Assembly (NCBI RefSeq): GCF_022603395.1
Contig: NZ_JAIBKA010000011.1
Coordinates: forward strand, 1 to 64,000
Source: Desulfoferrobacter suflitae
GTDB lineage: Bacteria > Desulfobacterota > Syntrophobacteria > Syntrophobacterales > Syntrophobacteraceae
Direction of reading: 5' to 3'
Length of the DNA stretch: 64,000 bases
This document shows, one piece after another, positions 54,786 through 63,326 of the stretch; positions within the stretch are counted from its first letter, which is position 1; each line of letters starts with the position of its first letter. The notes below the pieces were generated by a model, which did not search any database, was not told where the DNA came from, and worked only from the letters and a program-made list of their open reading frames with translations. Made by a program: the position numbers and the translations under genes.

Positions 54786-56004
54786 TCGAGGCTATTACGC
54801 CGGATTTGGAGGTGCTTATCTACCCGAGATCCTGGTAGCCACTTTTGACGAACTGGTCGAGACCTTCTACCAGGCCAAAAACGACCCCGTCTTCTGGCAA
54901 CAATACGTCGAGGTCATGTCCACTTACTCATGCAGGCCGACTCCGTTGACCTTCGCGGAGAATCTCACGCAGCACTTTGGTGGTGCGCGTATCTACGTCA
55001 AGCGGGAAGACCTGAACCATACCGGGGCGCATAAGGCCAACAACGTGATGGGGCAGGGGCTCCTGGTCAAACGCATGGGGAAGACGCGTGTCATTGCTGA
55101 AACGGGCGCCGGCCAGCATGGCGTGGCAACCGCTACGATGGCGGCCAAGTTCGGTTTTGACTGTACCATCTACATGGGAGAGGTTGACGTGGAACGGCAG
55201 CGCCCCAATGTGTTCTGGATGGAACGGCTGGGGGCGGAGGTGGTGCCGGTGCGGGAAGGCACCAGAATCCTGAAGGATGCCATCAACGAAGCCTTCCGTG
55301 ACTGGGTGTCCAACATGGACAGCACTCACTATGTATTGGGCACTGCCTGCGGGCCGCACCCGTTTCCGGAGATGGTCTCCTATTTTCAGTCCATCATCGG
55401 CAAAGAGGCCCGCAGTCAGATCCTGGAACGTGCGGGAAAGCTGCCGGCGCGCGTCTATGCCTGTGTGGGGGGCGGATCGAACGCCATGGGCATGTTCAGC
55501 GGATTCATGAACGATCCGGTGGAACTGGTCGGCGTTGAAGCCGGCGGCAAAGGTCTCGATTCGGGCCAACACGCCTCCAGGCTTTGCTCCAAAGACGCCA
55601 GTGTGGGGGTTGCCCAAGGCTATAAAACCTATTTTCTCCAGGACTCCGACGGGCAGATGCGCGAAACTCACAGCGTGGCGGCAGGGCTGGACTATGTGGG
55701 CGTATCACCTATCCTTTCCCACCTCAAGGAAAATGGGCGCGTACGGTTTGAAGCGGCAACGGACCGGGAAGTGGTTGATGCCCTTGCCCTGACCATCCGC
55801 AAGGAGGGATTGATACCCGCGCTGGAATCGGCTCACGCCTTCGTGCAAGCCTTCAAAGAGGCGCCGTACCTGTCCAGGGACGACATCCTCATCATCAATC
55901 AATCGGGGAGAGGGGACAAGGACATTTTCACCGTCGCCGATGCATTCGCCGATCCCAAGTGGCAAGAGTTTATCAAACAGAAAGCGGAGAAATACCGTGC
56001 TTGA
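54778..56004 (+). CDS. trpB: Tryptophan synthase beta chain
   Basis: PLP enzyme joining indole and serine to tryptophan. The 408 residues are of the standard TrpB1 type: YYAGFGGAYLPEIL, KREDLNHTGAHKANN with the PLP Lys86, ETGAGQHGVATATM with the catalytic Glu, CVGGGSNAMG binding the phosphate, and GLDYVGVSP. GAGGAA precedes ATG 54778. No other trp genes are here, so this is not the usual trpLEDCFBA order; the pair sits under a GntR regulator and ahead of an ABC importer, suggesting a salvage or catabolic task. Substrates other than indole and serine cannot be excluded. Confidence 0.93.
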   Translation: MINRGYYAGFGGAYLPEILVATFDELVETFYQAKNDPVFWQQYVEVMSTYSCRPTPLTFAENLTQHFGGARIYVKREDLNHTGAHKANNVMGQGLLVKRMGKTRVIAETGAGQHGVATATMAAKFGFDCTIYMGEVDVERQRPNVFWMERLGAEVVPVREGTRILKDAINEAFRDWVSNMDSTHYVLGTACGPHPFPEMVSYFQSIIGKEARSQILERAGKLPARVYACVGGGSNAMGMFSGFMNDPVELVGVEAGGKGLDSGQHASRLCSKDASVGVAQGYKTYFLQDSDGQMRETHSVAAGLDYVGVSPILSHLKENGRVRFEAATDREVVDALALTIRKEGLIPALESAHAFVQAFKEAPYLSRDDILIINQSGRGDKDIFTVADAFADPKWQEFIKQKAEKYRA

Positions 56005-56758
56005 ATCATACCTGCGCAAGCGGCTGAAAGAACGAGATATTCTTCTCATGACCCATATTGTTTTGGGGTATCCCTCATTTGAAGATTCTTACCGGATGGT
56101 GGAGGCGATGGTGGCAGCGGGGGTGGATCTCATGGAGCTGCAGATCCCCTTTTCCGAGCCCATCGCCGACGGACCGGTGATCCTGCATGCCAACCAGAGG
56201 GCGCTGGCGTCAGGAGCCACGGTGCAAAAGTGTTTCGATTTCGGCGGAAAAGTGGCTCGGGACTTCGATATTCCCTTCCTGTTCATGACCTACTTCAACA
56301 TTCTCTATAAGTACGGAGTGCATCGATTCGCTGCCGATATGGCCCAACAAGGTTTGCAGGGAGCCATCGTGCCCGATCTTCCGCCGGAAGAAGGCGAGGA
56401 ATATCTTCGCTCCATGGAGGAGCACGGACTTGCACCCATTTTCATTTTTTCTCCCACCACCGCGGATGAGCGCATGAGCTATCTGGCAAACTTTGCCAGA
56501 GGATTTGTCTATTGTGTGGCAAGAAAAGGGGTGACGGGTGCCGATACGAGTTTTTCCGATCAACTGAAGGGCTACATGGATCGCTGCCGGAAGGCCACCG
56601 CTCTGCCGCTGGCTCTCGGCTTCGGTGTCCAGGGGAAGGCGGATATTGACTTCCTGCGGGGCAAGGCGGATATCGCCGTGATCGGGACCCAGACTATTCG
56701 CGTTATGGAGCAACAGGGCATCGAGGCGGTCGGCGAATTCATTGCCGATATAAGGTAG
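55997..56758 (+). CDS. trpA: Tryptophan synthase alpha chain
   Basis: Cleaves indole-3-glycerol phosphate and channels indole to TrpB. The 253 residues form the TIM barrel with both catalytic acids, Glu47 in DLMELQIPFSEP and Asp58 in IADGP. The usual IPFSDP motif reads IPFSEP. Loop 6 reads YCVARKGVTGADTSF. GTG 55997 overlaps the trpB stop by eight bases. The presence of an intact TrpA argues for real tryptophan synthase chemistry in this operon and not a free-standing TrpB. Confidence 0.93.
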   Translation: MLESYLRKRLKERDILLMTHIVLGYPSFEDSYRMVEAMVAAGVDLMELQIPFSEPIADGPVILHANQRALASGATVQKCFDFGGKVARDFDIPFLFMTYFNILYKYGVHRFAADMAQQGLQGAIVPDLPPEEGEEYLRSMEEHGLAPIFIFSPTTADERMSYLANFARGFVYCVARKGVTGADTSFSDQLKGYMDRCRKATALPLALGFGVQGKADIDFLRGKADIAVIGTQTIRVMEQQGIEAVGEFIADIR

Positions 56759-56801
56759 CGGGTTCCAGCGGCGGGCGAGCCGTTTGCAGAAGCTTTGCAG
56801 G

Positions 56802-56896
56802 GTCATCCCCGGGGAAAGTCGGCGGGGCGACCGGCAAGCAGATTTTTCAGGACTTTCGGGTCCCCTTTCCTTTTGGCGGTATTACGCCGGGATGAC
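56802..56896. repeat. Small palindromic repeat element between trpA and livK
   Basis: GTCATCCCCGG at 56802-56812 and CCGGGATGAC at 56887-56896 are inverted ends of a 95-base element in the only long gap of the operon. They resemble the ends of the widespread GTCAT-CCCG miniature repeats of proteobacteria. It may be a MITE or REP-like insertion; its inner part folds only partly. Confidence 0.4.
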
Positions 56897-56953
56897 GAAT
56901 TCAGCGAGTTTTCACGGGCCCAAGTGACAATTAACCTCTGGAGGGTTGAGACG

Positions 56954-58126
56954 ATGCGAAGACGTTTTGTTGTATTGGCGGCTGTTTTGTTGTTGGGATG
57001 GGGAGCTTCGGCGCATGGGGCCGAGCAGCTCAAAGTCGGGTATATCGCCACCATGTCGGGTCCCGCGGCGAGTCTTGGCACGGATATTCTCGACGGGTTC
57101 AAGCTGGGCATCAAGCATTGCGGCGACCAGTTGGGCGGCCTGCCGGTCGAGTTGGTGGTGGGGGACGATCAGCTCAAGCCGGATGTCGGAGTCCAGGTCG
57201 CCAGCCGCATGATGGAAAAGGACAAAGTCGATATTGTCACCGGAATTGTGTTTTCCAACGTCATGATGGCGGTGGCTGGACCCATCACGGATGCGGGGCT
57301 GTTTCTCATCAGCGGCAACGCCGGTCCGTCTCCGCTCGCCGGCGAAGGATGTCTACCCAATTTTTTTGCCGTTTCCTGGCAAAATGATCAGACCCACGAA
57401 GCCATGGGCAAATACCTTCAGGATCAGGGGGTGAAAACCCTGTATCTGATGGCTCCCAACTACCAGGCGGGGAAAGATGGCCTGGCGGGTGTCAAGCGCT
57501 ATTTCAAGGGCGAAATAGTGGGCGAAGTGTACACCAAGATCAACCAGCCGGATTATGCGGCGGAGTTGACGCAATTGCGTGCGGCCAAGCCGGAAGCGGT
57601 TTTTGTCTTCTATCCGGGCGGCATGGGCATCAATTTCGTCAAGCAGTATGCTCAATCCGGGTTGAAAGAGGAAATTCCCCTGTACACCACGGCATTCACC
57701 CTGGACCAGTCGGTTTTGCAGGCGATGGGCGATGCTGCTTTGGGTCTCAAGAATTCGAGCTTTTGGAGCCCGGACCTGAAGAACCCGGCCAACGAGAAGT
57801 TTGTGGCCGATTTCAAAGCAACCTACCAGCGTATTCCATCCCTTTTTGCAGCGCAGGGGTATGATGCGGCGCTGCTCATCGACAGTGCCGTGCGCGCCGT
57901 CAATGGCGACCTGAAGGATCAGGACAAACTGCGTGAGGCCTTCAGGAAGGCCGATTTTCAATCGGTGCGCGGCGAGTTCAAGTTCAACCACAACCACTTT
58001 CCCATTCAAGATTTTTACATTCGTGAAGTGGTCGAAAACGAGGATGGGGTTCTAACCAACAAGCTTCTCGGAGTCGCATTCGAAGACCATGCGGACGCGT
58101 ATGCCGCGCAGTGCCCAATGAAATAG
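56954..58126 (+). CDS. livK: Branched-chain-type amino acid ABC transporter, binding protein
   Basis: A 390-residue periplasmic binding protein. The signal peptide is MRRRFVVLAAVLLLGWGASAHGA; the mature part has the type I bilobed fold of the Leu/Ile/Val-binding family: LKVGYIATMSGPAASLGTDILDGFKLG, ELVVGDDQLKPDVGVQVASRMM, IVTGIVFSNVMMAVAGPI and TLYLMAPNYQAGKDGLAGVKRYF. It captures the substrate for the four transporter genes that follow. The family also handles aromatic acids, amides and urea, so the ligand is open; linkage to trpBA hints at tryptophan, indole or serine. GGAGGG precedes ATG 56954. Confidence 0.9.
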   Translation: MRRRFVVLAAVLLLGWGASAHGAEQLKVGYIATMSGPAASLGTDILDGFKLGIKHCGDQLGGLPVELVVGDDQLKPDVGVQVASRMMEKDKVDIVTGIVFSNVMMAVAGPITDAGLFLISGNAGPSPLAGEGCLPNFFAVSWQNDQTHEAMGKYLQDQGVKTLYLMAPNYQAGKDGLAGVKRYFKGEIVGEVYTKINQPDYAAELTQLRAAKPEAVFVFYPGGMGINFVKQYAQSGLKEEIPLYTTAFTLDQSVLQAMGDAALGLKNSSFWSPDLKNPANEKFVADFKATYQRIPSLFAAQGYDAALLIDSAVRAVNGDLKDQDKLREAFRKADFQSVRGEFKFNHNHFPIQDFYIREVVENEDGVLTNKLLGVAFEDHADAYAAQCPMK

Positions 58127-58136
58127 CGGAGCTTGT

Positions 58137-59009
58137 GTGGATCCTCTGTTGATTTTCATCCAGGGCCTCAACGGCCTGCAGCTGGGTGTCATGCTTTTCT
58201 TGATGGCTGCCGGATTGACGCTGGTGTTCGGGGTGATGAATTTGATCAACCTGGCCCACGGTTCCCTGTATATGATGGGCGCTTATCTGGCTGCCACCGT
58301 TCAGCAGCGTACGGGTTCTTTTCTGCTCGCCGTACTCCTGGCCATTCCCCTGACGACCATGCTGGGCATGCTGGTCGAAGTGACGGCCCTGCGCAGACTC
58401 TACAAACGGGATCATCTCGACCAGGTGCTCGCCACCTTTGCCCTCATTTTGTTTTTCAACGAGCTGGTGCGCATCGTTTGGGGGCCGCAAGCCTACTTCA
58501 TGGCGGTCCCTGAGCTGTTTTCAGGGTATTTCTCCATCCTGCCCGGAGTGAGCTACCCCATCTTTAGACTGGTCATCATCGGGGTCGGGCTGGCGGTGGC
58601 CCTGCTGCTCTATCTGATCGTCTCCCGCACGCGGCTGGGTATGTTGATTCGGGCGGGAGCCACCAACCGTGAGATGGTCGGTGCTCTGGGCGTTAACATC
58701 CAACTGCTGTATACGGTCGTTTTCGGACTGGGGGCGGCTTTGGCGGGACTTGCCGGAATCATGGCCGGACCGATCCTGTCGGTAGAAGTCGGGATGGGGG
58801 AGTCCATCATCATTCTCACCTTTGTGGTCATCGTAATCGGCGGGATCGGCTCCATTCGCGGCGCTTTGATTGCGTCGATGCTGGTCGGACTGGCCGATAC
58901 CTTCGGCCGGGTGCTGCTACCCCCGGCTCTGGCATCAATGGTCATCTATGTCCTCATGGCAGGGGTGCTGTGCTGGCGTCCTCAGGGTTTGTTTCCGGCT
59001 TATGGCTAA
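58137..59009 (+). CDS. livH: ABC transporter permease, LivH type
   Basis: A 290-residue inner-membrane permease with about eight spans: LIFIQGLNGLQLGVMLFLMAAGLTLVFGVMNLINLAHG is the diagnostic LivH start, and AALAGLAGIMAGPILSVEVGMG includes the ABC-contact region. GTG 58137 follows GGAG. It pairs with LivM to form the channel. Ten bases separate it from livK, and its end overlaps livM. Confidence 0.93.
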   Translation: MDPLLIFIQGLNGLQLGVMLFLMAAGLTLVFGVMNLINLAHGSLYMMGAYLAATVQQRTGSFLLAVLLAIPLTTMLGMLVEVTALRRLYKRDHLDQVLATFALILFFNELVRIVWGPQAYFMAVPELFSGYFSILPGVSYPIFRLVIIGVGLAVALLLYLIVSRTRLGMLIRAGATNREMVGALGVNIQLLYTVVFGLGAALAGLAGIMAGPILSVEVGMGESIIILTFVVIVIGGIGSIRGALIASMLVGLADTFGRVLLPPALASMVIYVLMAGVLCWRPQGLFPAYG

Positions 59010-59946
59010 GCTCAAGTTTCCTCGCCTGCAACAACTCATCCTGCTCAGTGTTGTGGTCCTCCTGGCGTTTGTCCCCTTATTCGGCGACTTGTTTTACCTG
59101 AGGCTTTTCACCCGTATCATGATCTATGCCATGGTGGCGTTGAGCCTCGACATTATTCTTGGTTACGGAGGGATGGTCAGCTTCGGCCATGCCGCTTTTT
59201 TCGGATTGGGCGCCTACACCGTGGGCATTCTCGCGCGGTTCGGGGTGGCGAGCGCTTTCCTTGCCTGGCCTGCGGCGATCCTGGTGAGTGTGCTGCTGGC
59301 GGCGGTCATCGGCGCTGTCAGCTTGCGAACCGGCGGAGTCTATTTTATCATGATCACTCTCGCCTTCGCGCAGATGCTCTATTACTTTTTCTTCAGCCTG
59401 GACGTCTATGGCGGGAGCGATGGGATGCCCATGGTGGCGCGCAACACTTTTGCCGGGTTGATCGATATCAACCGGCACACCACCTTTTACTATCTGGTGT
59501 TCGGCATCATGGTGCTCATCCTGTTTGTCGCCTTGCGCCTGATGCAGTCGCGCTTTGGTATGGTCATTCAGGGCATTCGGGACAACGAGCGGCGCATGCG
59601 TTCTCTGGGTTTTGCCACCTACCGCTACAAGTTGGTGTGCTTCATAATTTCCGCTGCCGTTGCCGGACTGGCCGGGGCTTTGATCGCCAATCAGACCCTT
59701 TACGTCAGCCCCTCCTTTCTGCACTGGACACGTTCCGGAGACATCTTGATCATGGTCATCCTGGGCGGCATGGGAAGCTTGGTCGGGCCTATGCTTGGGG
59801 CTCTTTGCCTGCTGCTGACCGAAGAGGTCCTCTCCGGTTACACGGAACACTGGATGATTGTCTTGGGGCCTCTGCTGATTGTGGTGGTGCTGTTTGCCCG
59901 GCATGGCATTTACGGTTTGCTTGCGGGAACAAAACAAAGTGGCTGA
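59002..59946 (+). CDS. livM: ABC transporter permease, LivM type
   Basis: A 314-residue permease, the partner of LivH. It has the diagnostic MIYAMVALSLDIILGYGGMVSFGHAAFFGLGAYTVG and the cytoplasmic ABC-contact helix IRDNERRMRSLGFATYRYKL. About nine membrane spans. ATG 59002 overlaps the livH stop by eight bases; an upstream ATG within livH is not used. Confidence 0.93.
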   Translation: MAKLKFPRLQQLILLSVVVLLAFVPLFGDLFYLRLFTRIMIYAMVALSLDIILGYGGMVSFGHAAFFGLGAYTVGILARFGVASAFLAWPAAILVSVLLAAVIGAVSLRTGGVYFIMITLAFAQMLYYFFFSLDVYGGSDGMPMVARNTFAGLIDINRHTTFYYLVFGIMVLILFVALRLMQSRFGMVIQGIRDNERRMRSLGFATYRYKLVCFIISAAVAGLAGALIANQTLYVSPSFLHWTRSGDILIMVILGGMGSLVGPMLGALCLLLTEEVLSGYTEHWMIVLGPLLIVVVLFARHGIYGLLAGTKQSG

Positions 59947-60706
59947 AACGCTTCTTGAAGTACGACGGTTGAATAAATCTTTCGGCGCCATGATGGTCAG
60001 CACTCAGATCGACCTGTCCATCGTACGTGGAGAAATTCATGCCGTCATCGGTCCCAACGGTGCCGGTAAGACCACTCTGCTTGCCCAACTTGCCGGAGAG
60101 CTGAAACCGGATGCGGGCCTCATTGAATTCATGGGACAAGACATCAGCCTGCTTCCGGTTCACAAGCGGTCCCGGCTGGGGATTGCCAGGTCTTACCAGA
60201 TTACCAGTATCTTTCCCGGGTTTTCGGCTGTGGACAACGTCGCATTGGCTGTTCAAGCCGGTAATGGTCACAGTTTCCGCTTCTGGCGGGATGCCCGAGG
60301 GTATTCCGCTGTACGCGAGGCGGCCTGGAAAGTGCTGCAGCGGGTGGGCCTGGAGCAGCGGGCCCAGGTGAGGGCAGGCCATCTTTCCCACGGCGAGCAG
60401 CGGCAGTTGGAGATCGCCATGGCACTTGCCACCAGGCCCAAACTGCTGCTGCTGGATGAGCCGATGGCGGGGATGGGAGCCGAGGAGTCGGAAAGGATGA
60501 TTGCCACACTGCGCGGCCTCAAGGGAGAAAACACGGTGCTCTTGGTAGAGCATGACATGGATGCGGTTTTCACTCTTGCAGATCGCGTGACGGTACTGGT
60601 CTACGGCCGCGTGATCGCTACCGGCAGTGTAGATCAAATTCGTTCGGATGCGGCAGTTCGCAAGGCTTATCTCGGTGACGAGGGGAGCGCGCTGAACTAT
60701 GCTTGA
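59939..60706 (+). CDS. livG: ABC transporter ATP-binding protein, LivG type
   Basis: A 255-residue ATPase of the transporter. Walker A GPNGAGKTT, Q-loop region SYQITSIFPGFSAVDNVALA, signature LSHGEQRQLEIA (LSHGE in place of LSGGE, common in LivG), Walker B LLLLDEPMAGMG and the H-loop LVEHDM. GTG 59939 gives the canonical start (ETLLEVRRLNKSFG) and overlaps the livM stop by eight bases. Confidence 0.93.
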   Translation: MAETLLEVRRLNKSFGAMMVSTQIDLSIVRGEIHAVIGPNGAGKTTLLAQLAGELKPDAGLIEFMGQDISLLPVHKRSRLGIARSYQITSIFPGFSAVDNVALAVQAGNGHSFRFWRDARGYSAVREAAWKVLQRVGLEQRAQVRAGHLSHGEQRQLEIAMALATRPKLLLLDEPMAGMGAEESERMIATLRGLKGENTVLLVEHDMDAVFTLADRVTVLVYGRVIATGSVDQIRSDAAVRKAYLGDEGSALNYA

Positions 60707-61406
60707 GGTACGGGAGATACAAACCTTTTACGGCGGCAGCCAGATTCTTTTCGGCATGAACTTCGCAGTGCACGCCGGCGAAATGGTGAGTCTACTGGGG
60801 CGCAACGGCATGGGAAAAACGACTACGGTACGCTCTATCATGGGACTAACCCCAGCTCGAGCCGGTGCCGTATACCTGGATGGTATTGATATCACACGGG
60901 CTCCGCCGTTTCGTATTGCCCAGTCAGGGGTAAGTCTTGCGCCCGAAGATCGCCAGGTTTTTCCCACGCTGACGGTGCGCGAAAACCTCGTTGCTACAGC
61001 CGCCCGCAACCACCACGGTGCCGCCCATGATGCATGGACCATCGATCGGGTAATGGAATTATTCCCCATTCTTCGCCACAGGCAGAATCATCTGGGTTCG
61101 CAGTTGTCCGGTGGCGAGCAACAAATGGTTGCCATCGGCCGCGCGCTCATGACCAACCCGCGACTGCTGATCCTGGATGAAGCCACCGAAGGGCTGGCGC
61201 CCCTGGTGCGGCGGGAAATCTGGCGCTGCCTCAACTGTCTTAAGGAGTCGGGCTTATCCATTCTGATCATCGACAAGAGTGTCGAAGTGTTGATGCGGAT
61301 TGCCGACAGACATTATATCGTGGAGAAGGGCAGGGTAGTGTGGAGTGGGGGTTCTCATGAGTTGGCCGCCCACCCGGAAGTGCTCCGCGAGTATCTTGGG
61401 GTATGA
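60699..61406 (+). CDS. livF: ABC transporter ATP-binding protein, LivF type
   Basis: A 235-residue ATPase, partner of LivG: MLEVREIQTFYGGSQILFG, Walker A GRNGMGKTT, LAPEDRQVFPTLTVRENL, signature LSGGEQQMVAIGRAL, Walker B LLILDEATEGLAP. It overlaps livG by eight bases and is the last gene of the gntR-trpBA-livKHMGF operon. Confidence 0.93.
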   Translation: MLEVREIQTFYGGSQILFGMNFAVHAGEMVSLLGRNGMGKTTTVRSIMGLTPARAGAVYLDGIDITRAPPFRIAQSGVSLAPEDRQVFPTLTVRENLVATAARNHHGAAHDAWTIDRVMELFPILRHRQNHLGSQLSGGEQQMVAIGRALMTNPRLLILDEATEGLAPLVRREIWRCLNCLKESGLSILIIDKSVEVLMRIADRHYIVEKGRVVWSGGSHELAAHPEVLREYLGV

Positions 61407-61572
61407 CAACGGATGCGCGTGTATAAAGCCTGCGATCAAGAAAGCCTGGATCGGCAATACAATGCTCGATCGACGGTAGCGGATTTCTCCAAAGTTGTGG
61501 AATCCTGGCACCACCGAAGCGAAGATTGACGGCGGAATGGATAAGAGACTGTTAGCGCGATCGTTTCGAATT

Positions 61573-62304
61573 TCACTGCTGGGGCTGCCGGCCGAGAGAT
61601 GCCTGGCGGACATCGTTGACCAGATCGTCCGACATGGAATTGGAAACATTGTGTATGATAAGGATGTCGGTCGCGGTCGCGGGCTTCCCATAGTATGCGT
61701 GATTCCAACTGTTGCGCGTCGCAATGACGGCACCTTCCAGGGAAATGCCGGCGAACAGTCCCTTGGAGCGGGAATAGCTGATGATGTCGGCGCTCAGATT
61801 GGCGGTTGCGGCCTCCGCTCCGATGCCCACAGGCCCTGCGGCAATACCGGCATCCACACCCAGTTTCAGGTTGTTAGAAAGAAAGGCTTTCACACCCCGG
61901 TCGGTCATTGCCAGCAAAATGATCTCTGAGGCTATGCCCCCGGCCTGGAGGCCCAGGCTCAGTTCGCCCATGGTGTAAAAGGCCGGTTCGCTCCACTGTC
62001 CGGTTTTCGAATCGAATGCCAGGAATACTCCACTGCCCCCCGACACTCCGATCAGGAAAGCCCCCTTCAAAACCTGCGGCGAAATGTAAATTCCTCGGGC
62101 GCTTTTCATGAGCTGCCGAAAGGCCTCCATATCGGGTGATGCCATGAAGTTTGCCAGGGTCATGCGCGCTCTCTGGACCAACTGCGCCGCTTCCCTGGCG
62201 TCGTCGGCGATGGCCCGAGCACTCGTGAAGGTGCTGATCAATACCAGCAGCATAACGATGGCGATGCGTCGAATCTTATATGGGTGCTGTGTGGCGAATT
62301 TCAC
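61573..62304 (-). CDS. SYLF/Ysc84-domain exported protein
   Basis: A 243-residue protein with an N-terminal signal peptide (IRRIAIVMLLVLISTFTSARAIA) and the SYLF (Ysc84) lipid-binding domain: ARGIYISPQVLKGAFLIGVSGGSGVFLAF, GELSLGLQAGGIASEIILLAMTDRGV, and SYSRSKGLFAGISLEGAVIATR, all family hallmarks. In eukaryotes the domain binds phosphoinositides; in bacteria its role in the envelope is unclear. The GTG at 62304 follows GGGAGA; an ATG at 62340 gives a longer start without a good site. Confidence 0.85.
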   Translation of the reverse strand: MKFATQHPYKIRRIAIVMLLVLISTFTSARAIADDAREAAQLVQRARMTLANFMASPDMEAFRQLMKSARGIYISPQVLKGAFLIGVSGGSGVFLAFDSKTGQWSEPAFYTMGELSLGLQAGGIASEIILLAMTDRGVKAFLSNNLKLGVDAGIAAGPVGIGAEAATANLSADIISYSRSKGLFAGISLEGAVIATRNSWNHAYYGKPATATDILIIHNVSNSMSDDLVNDVRQASLGRQPQQ

Positions 62305-62494
62305 TGTCTCTCCCTTCCTGGTTCTGCACTGCTGCTCCACTGTTTTGCCTCAAAGTACGTTTACTCAAGTCTTGTGCCAACGCACATGGAGCACTATTGC
62401 ATTAAATTCAAGGGAAGTGCAAGTCCGTCGCTGGGTGAAATGAGGCAGGAAAGCCCAATGGCCCCGCCTCTTTTGCATGCCGCTGAAGACAGTT

Positions 62495-62677
62495 TTATTC
62501 TGCTTCCTTGCCGGATTGTCTGGCGAGTCGCAGGGTTCTCCACGAGATGCTGTCACATACCTGACAGCGGGGCAGCTTTTCTCCTTCCCGGCAACATTCG
62601 TGCTGGTTGGCGCAGGCATTACAACGGTATACACCCGCCTTGACTTCCGTGCCGGCTTCGATGTGTTCTCTTGCCAT
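62495..62677 (-). CDS. Small zinc-ribbon protein
   Basis: A 60-residue protein with two cysteine pairs, CNAC and CQVC, framing REGEKLP: a rubredoxin-like or DUF1451-type zinc ribbon. The EAGTEVKAGVYRCNAC start resembles small zinc-ribbon proteins that accompany rubredoxins. AAAGGA precedes ATG 62677. It lies 30 bases after the rubredoxin gene and is likely co-transcribed. Whether it binds iron or zinc is not decided by the sequence. Confidence 0.7.
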   Translation of the reverse strand: MAREHIEAGTEVKAGVYRCNACANQHECCREGEKLPRCQVCDSISWRTLRLARQSGKEAE

Positions 62678-62707
62678 GAGTGATTCCTTTCCAACCAACC
62701 GCCGATT

Positions 62708-62911
62708 TCAATCCTCGACCGCCGAACCGGGACCGCGAACCGGACGAAACATTTTCTTGCCGGCCCCACATACGGGACATTTCCAATCCTCGGGCAGATC
62801 TGCAAAATGGGTACCCTTCGCTACCTTGCCTCTGCGATCGCCCCGATCGGGATCATACAAACAGCCGCAGTTGGTCGTCTGACACTGGTACATGTCTTCT
62901 GGTTTTGCCAT
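62708..62911 (-). CDS. Rubredoxin with CX4C variant site
   Basis: A 67-residue electron carrier with one Fe(Cys)4 site. The second cysteine pair and C-terminal fold are standard (GTHFADLPEDWKCPVCGAGKKMF), but the first pair reads CQTTNC, four residues between the cysteines, not the usual two, with a further Cys just after. A CX4C rubredoxin (Rd2) is known from Desulfovibrio desulfuricans. GAGGAG precedes the ATG. Rubredoxins serve oxygen and peroxide reduction in anaerobes; the partner here is unknown. Confidence 0.85.
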   Translation of the reverse strand: MAKPEDMYQCQTTNCGCLYDPDRGDRRGKVAKGTHFADLPEDWKCPVCGAGKKMFRPVRGPGSAVED

Positions 62912-63326
62912 CGTGTTTGCTCCTCAGTGTGAATGACCGCACGCTCACGCCCATTTTTGAATCATTGCGCTGAAGAAAATGGGCTCCAATGAATTTTCTA
63001 CCGACATCAACCTAATACCAATTGCTCAGGAATCAATCCTCGATATCATTGTCACCTGCAGCTTTTTCTATGTTTTTCTTTGAGCGATCAATATAATGGA
63101 AGAACTTTTCAGAATTTCGATAGCCGGGAGATTGACCGAGCCTGACAGTTCAGAATCATGCGTCTGTGTGCGAAGGTATCGCATCGTCATTGCGAGGCAA
63201 GGCGGCATGCAGAACAGCGCGTGCCCGCTGGACGTCTGCCGCCTCGGCAGTGGCTGGCCGGCATGTGCAACCGAGGTGATCCGCCAATTTTCACACAGGC
63301 CCCCAAGAATAACCGGAGGAACGGAG
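62912..63326. other. Intergenic region upstream of the REC-PAS gene
   Basis: About 415 bases between divergent genes. The stretch near 63180 (CGTCATTGCGAGGCAAGGC) resembles the end of a common proteobacterial small repeat, and the following 100 bases are GC-rich with short inverted parts. No gene or clear promoter seen; GGAGG precedes the next start. Confidence 0.3.
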
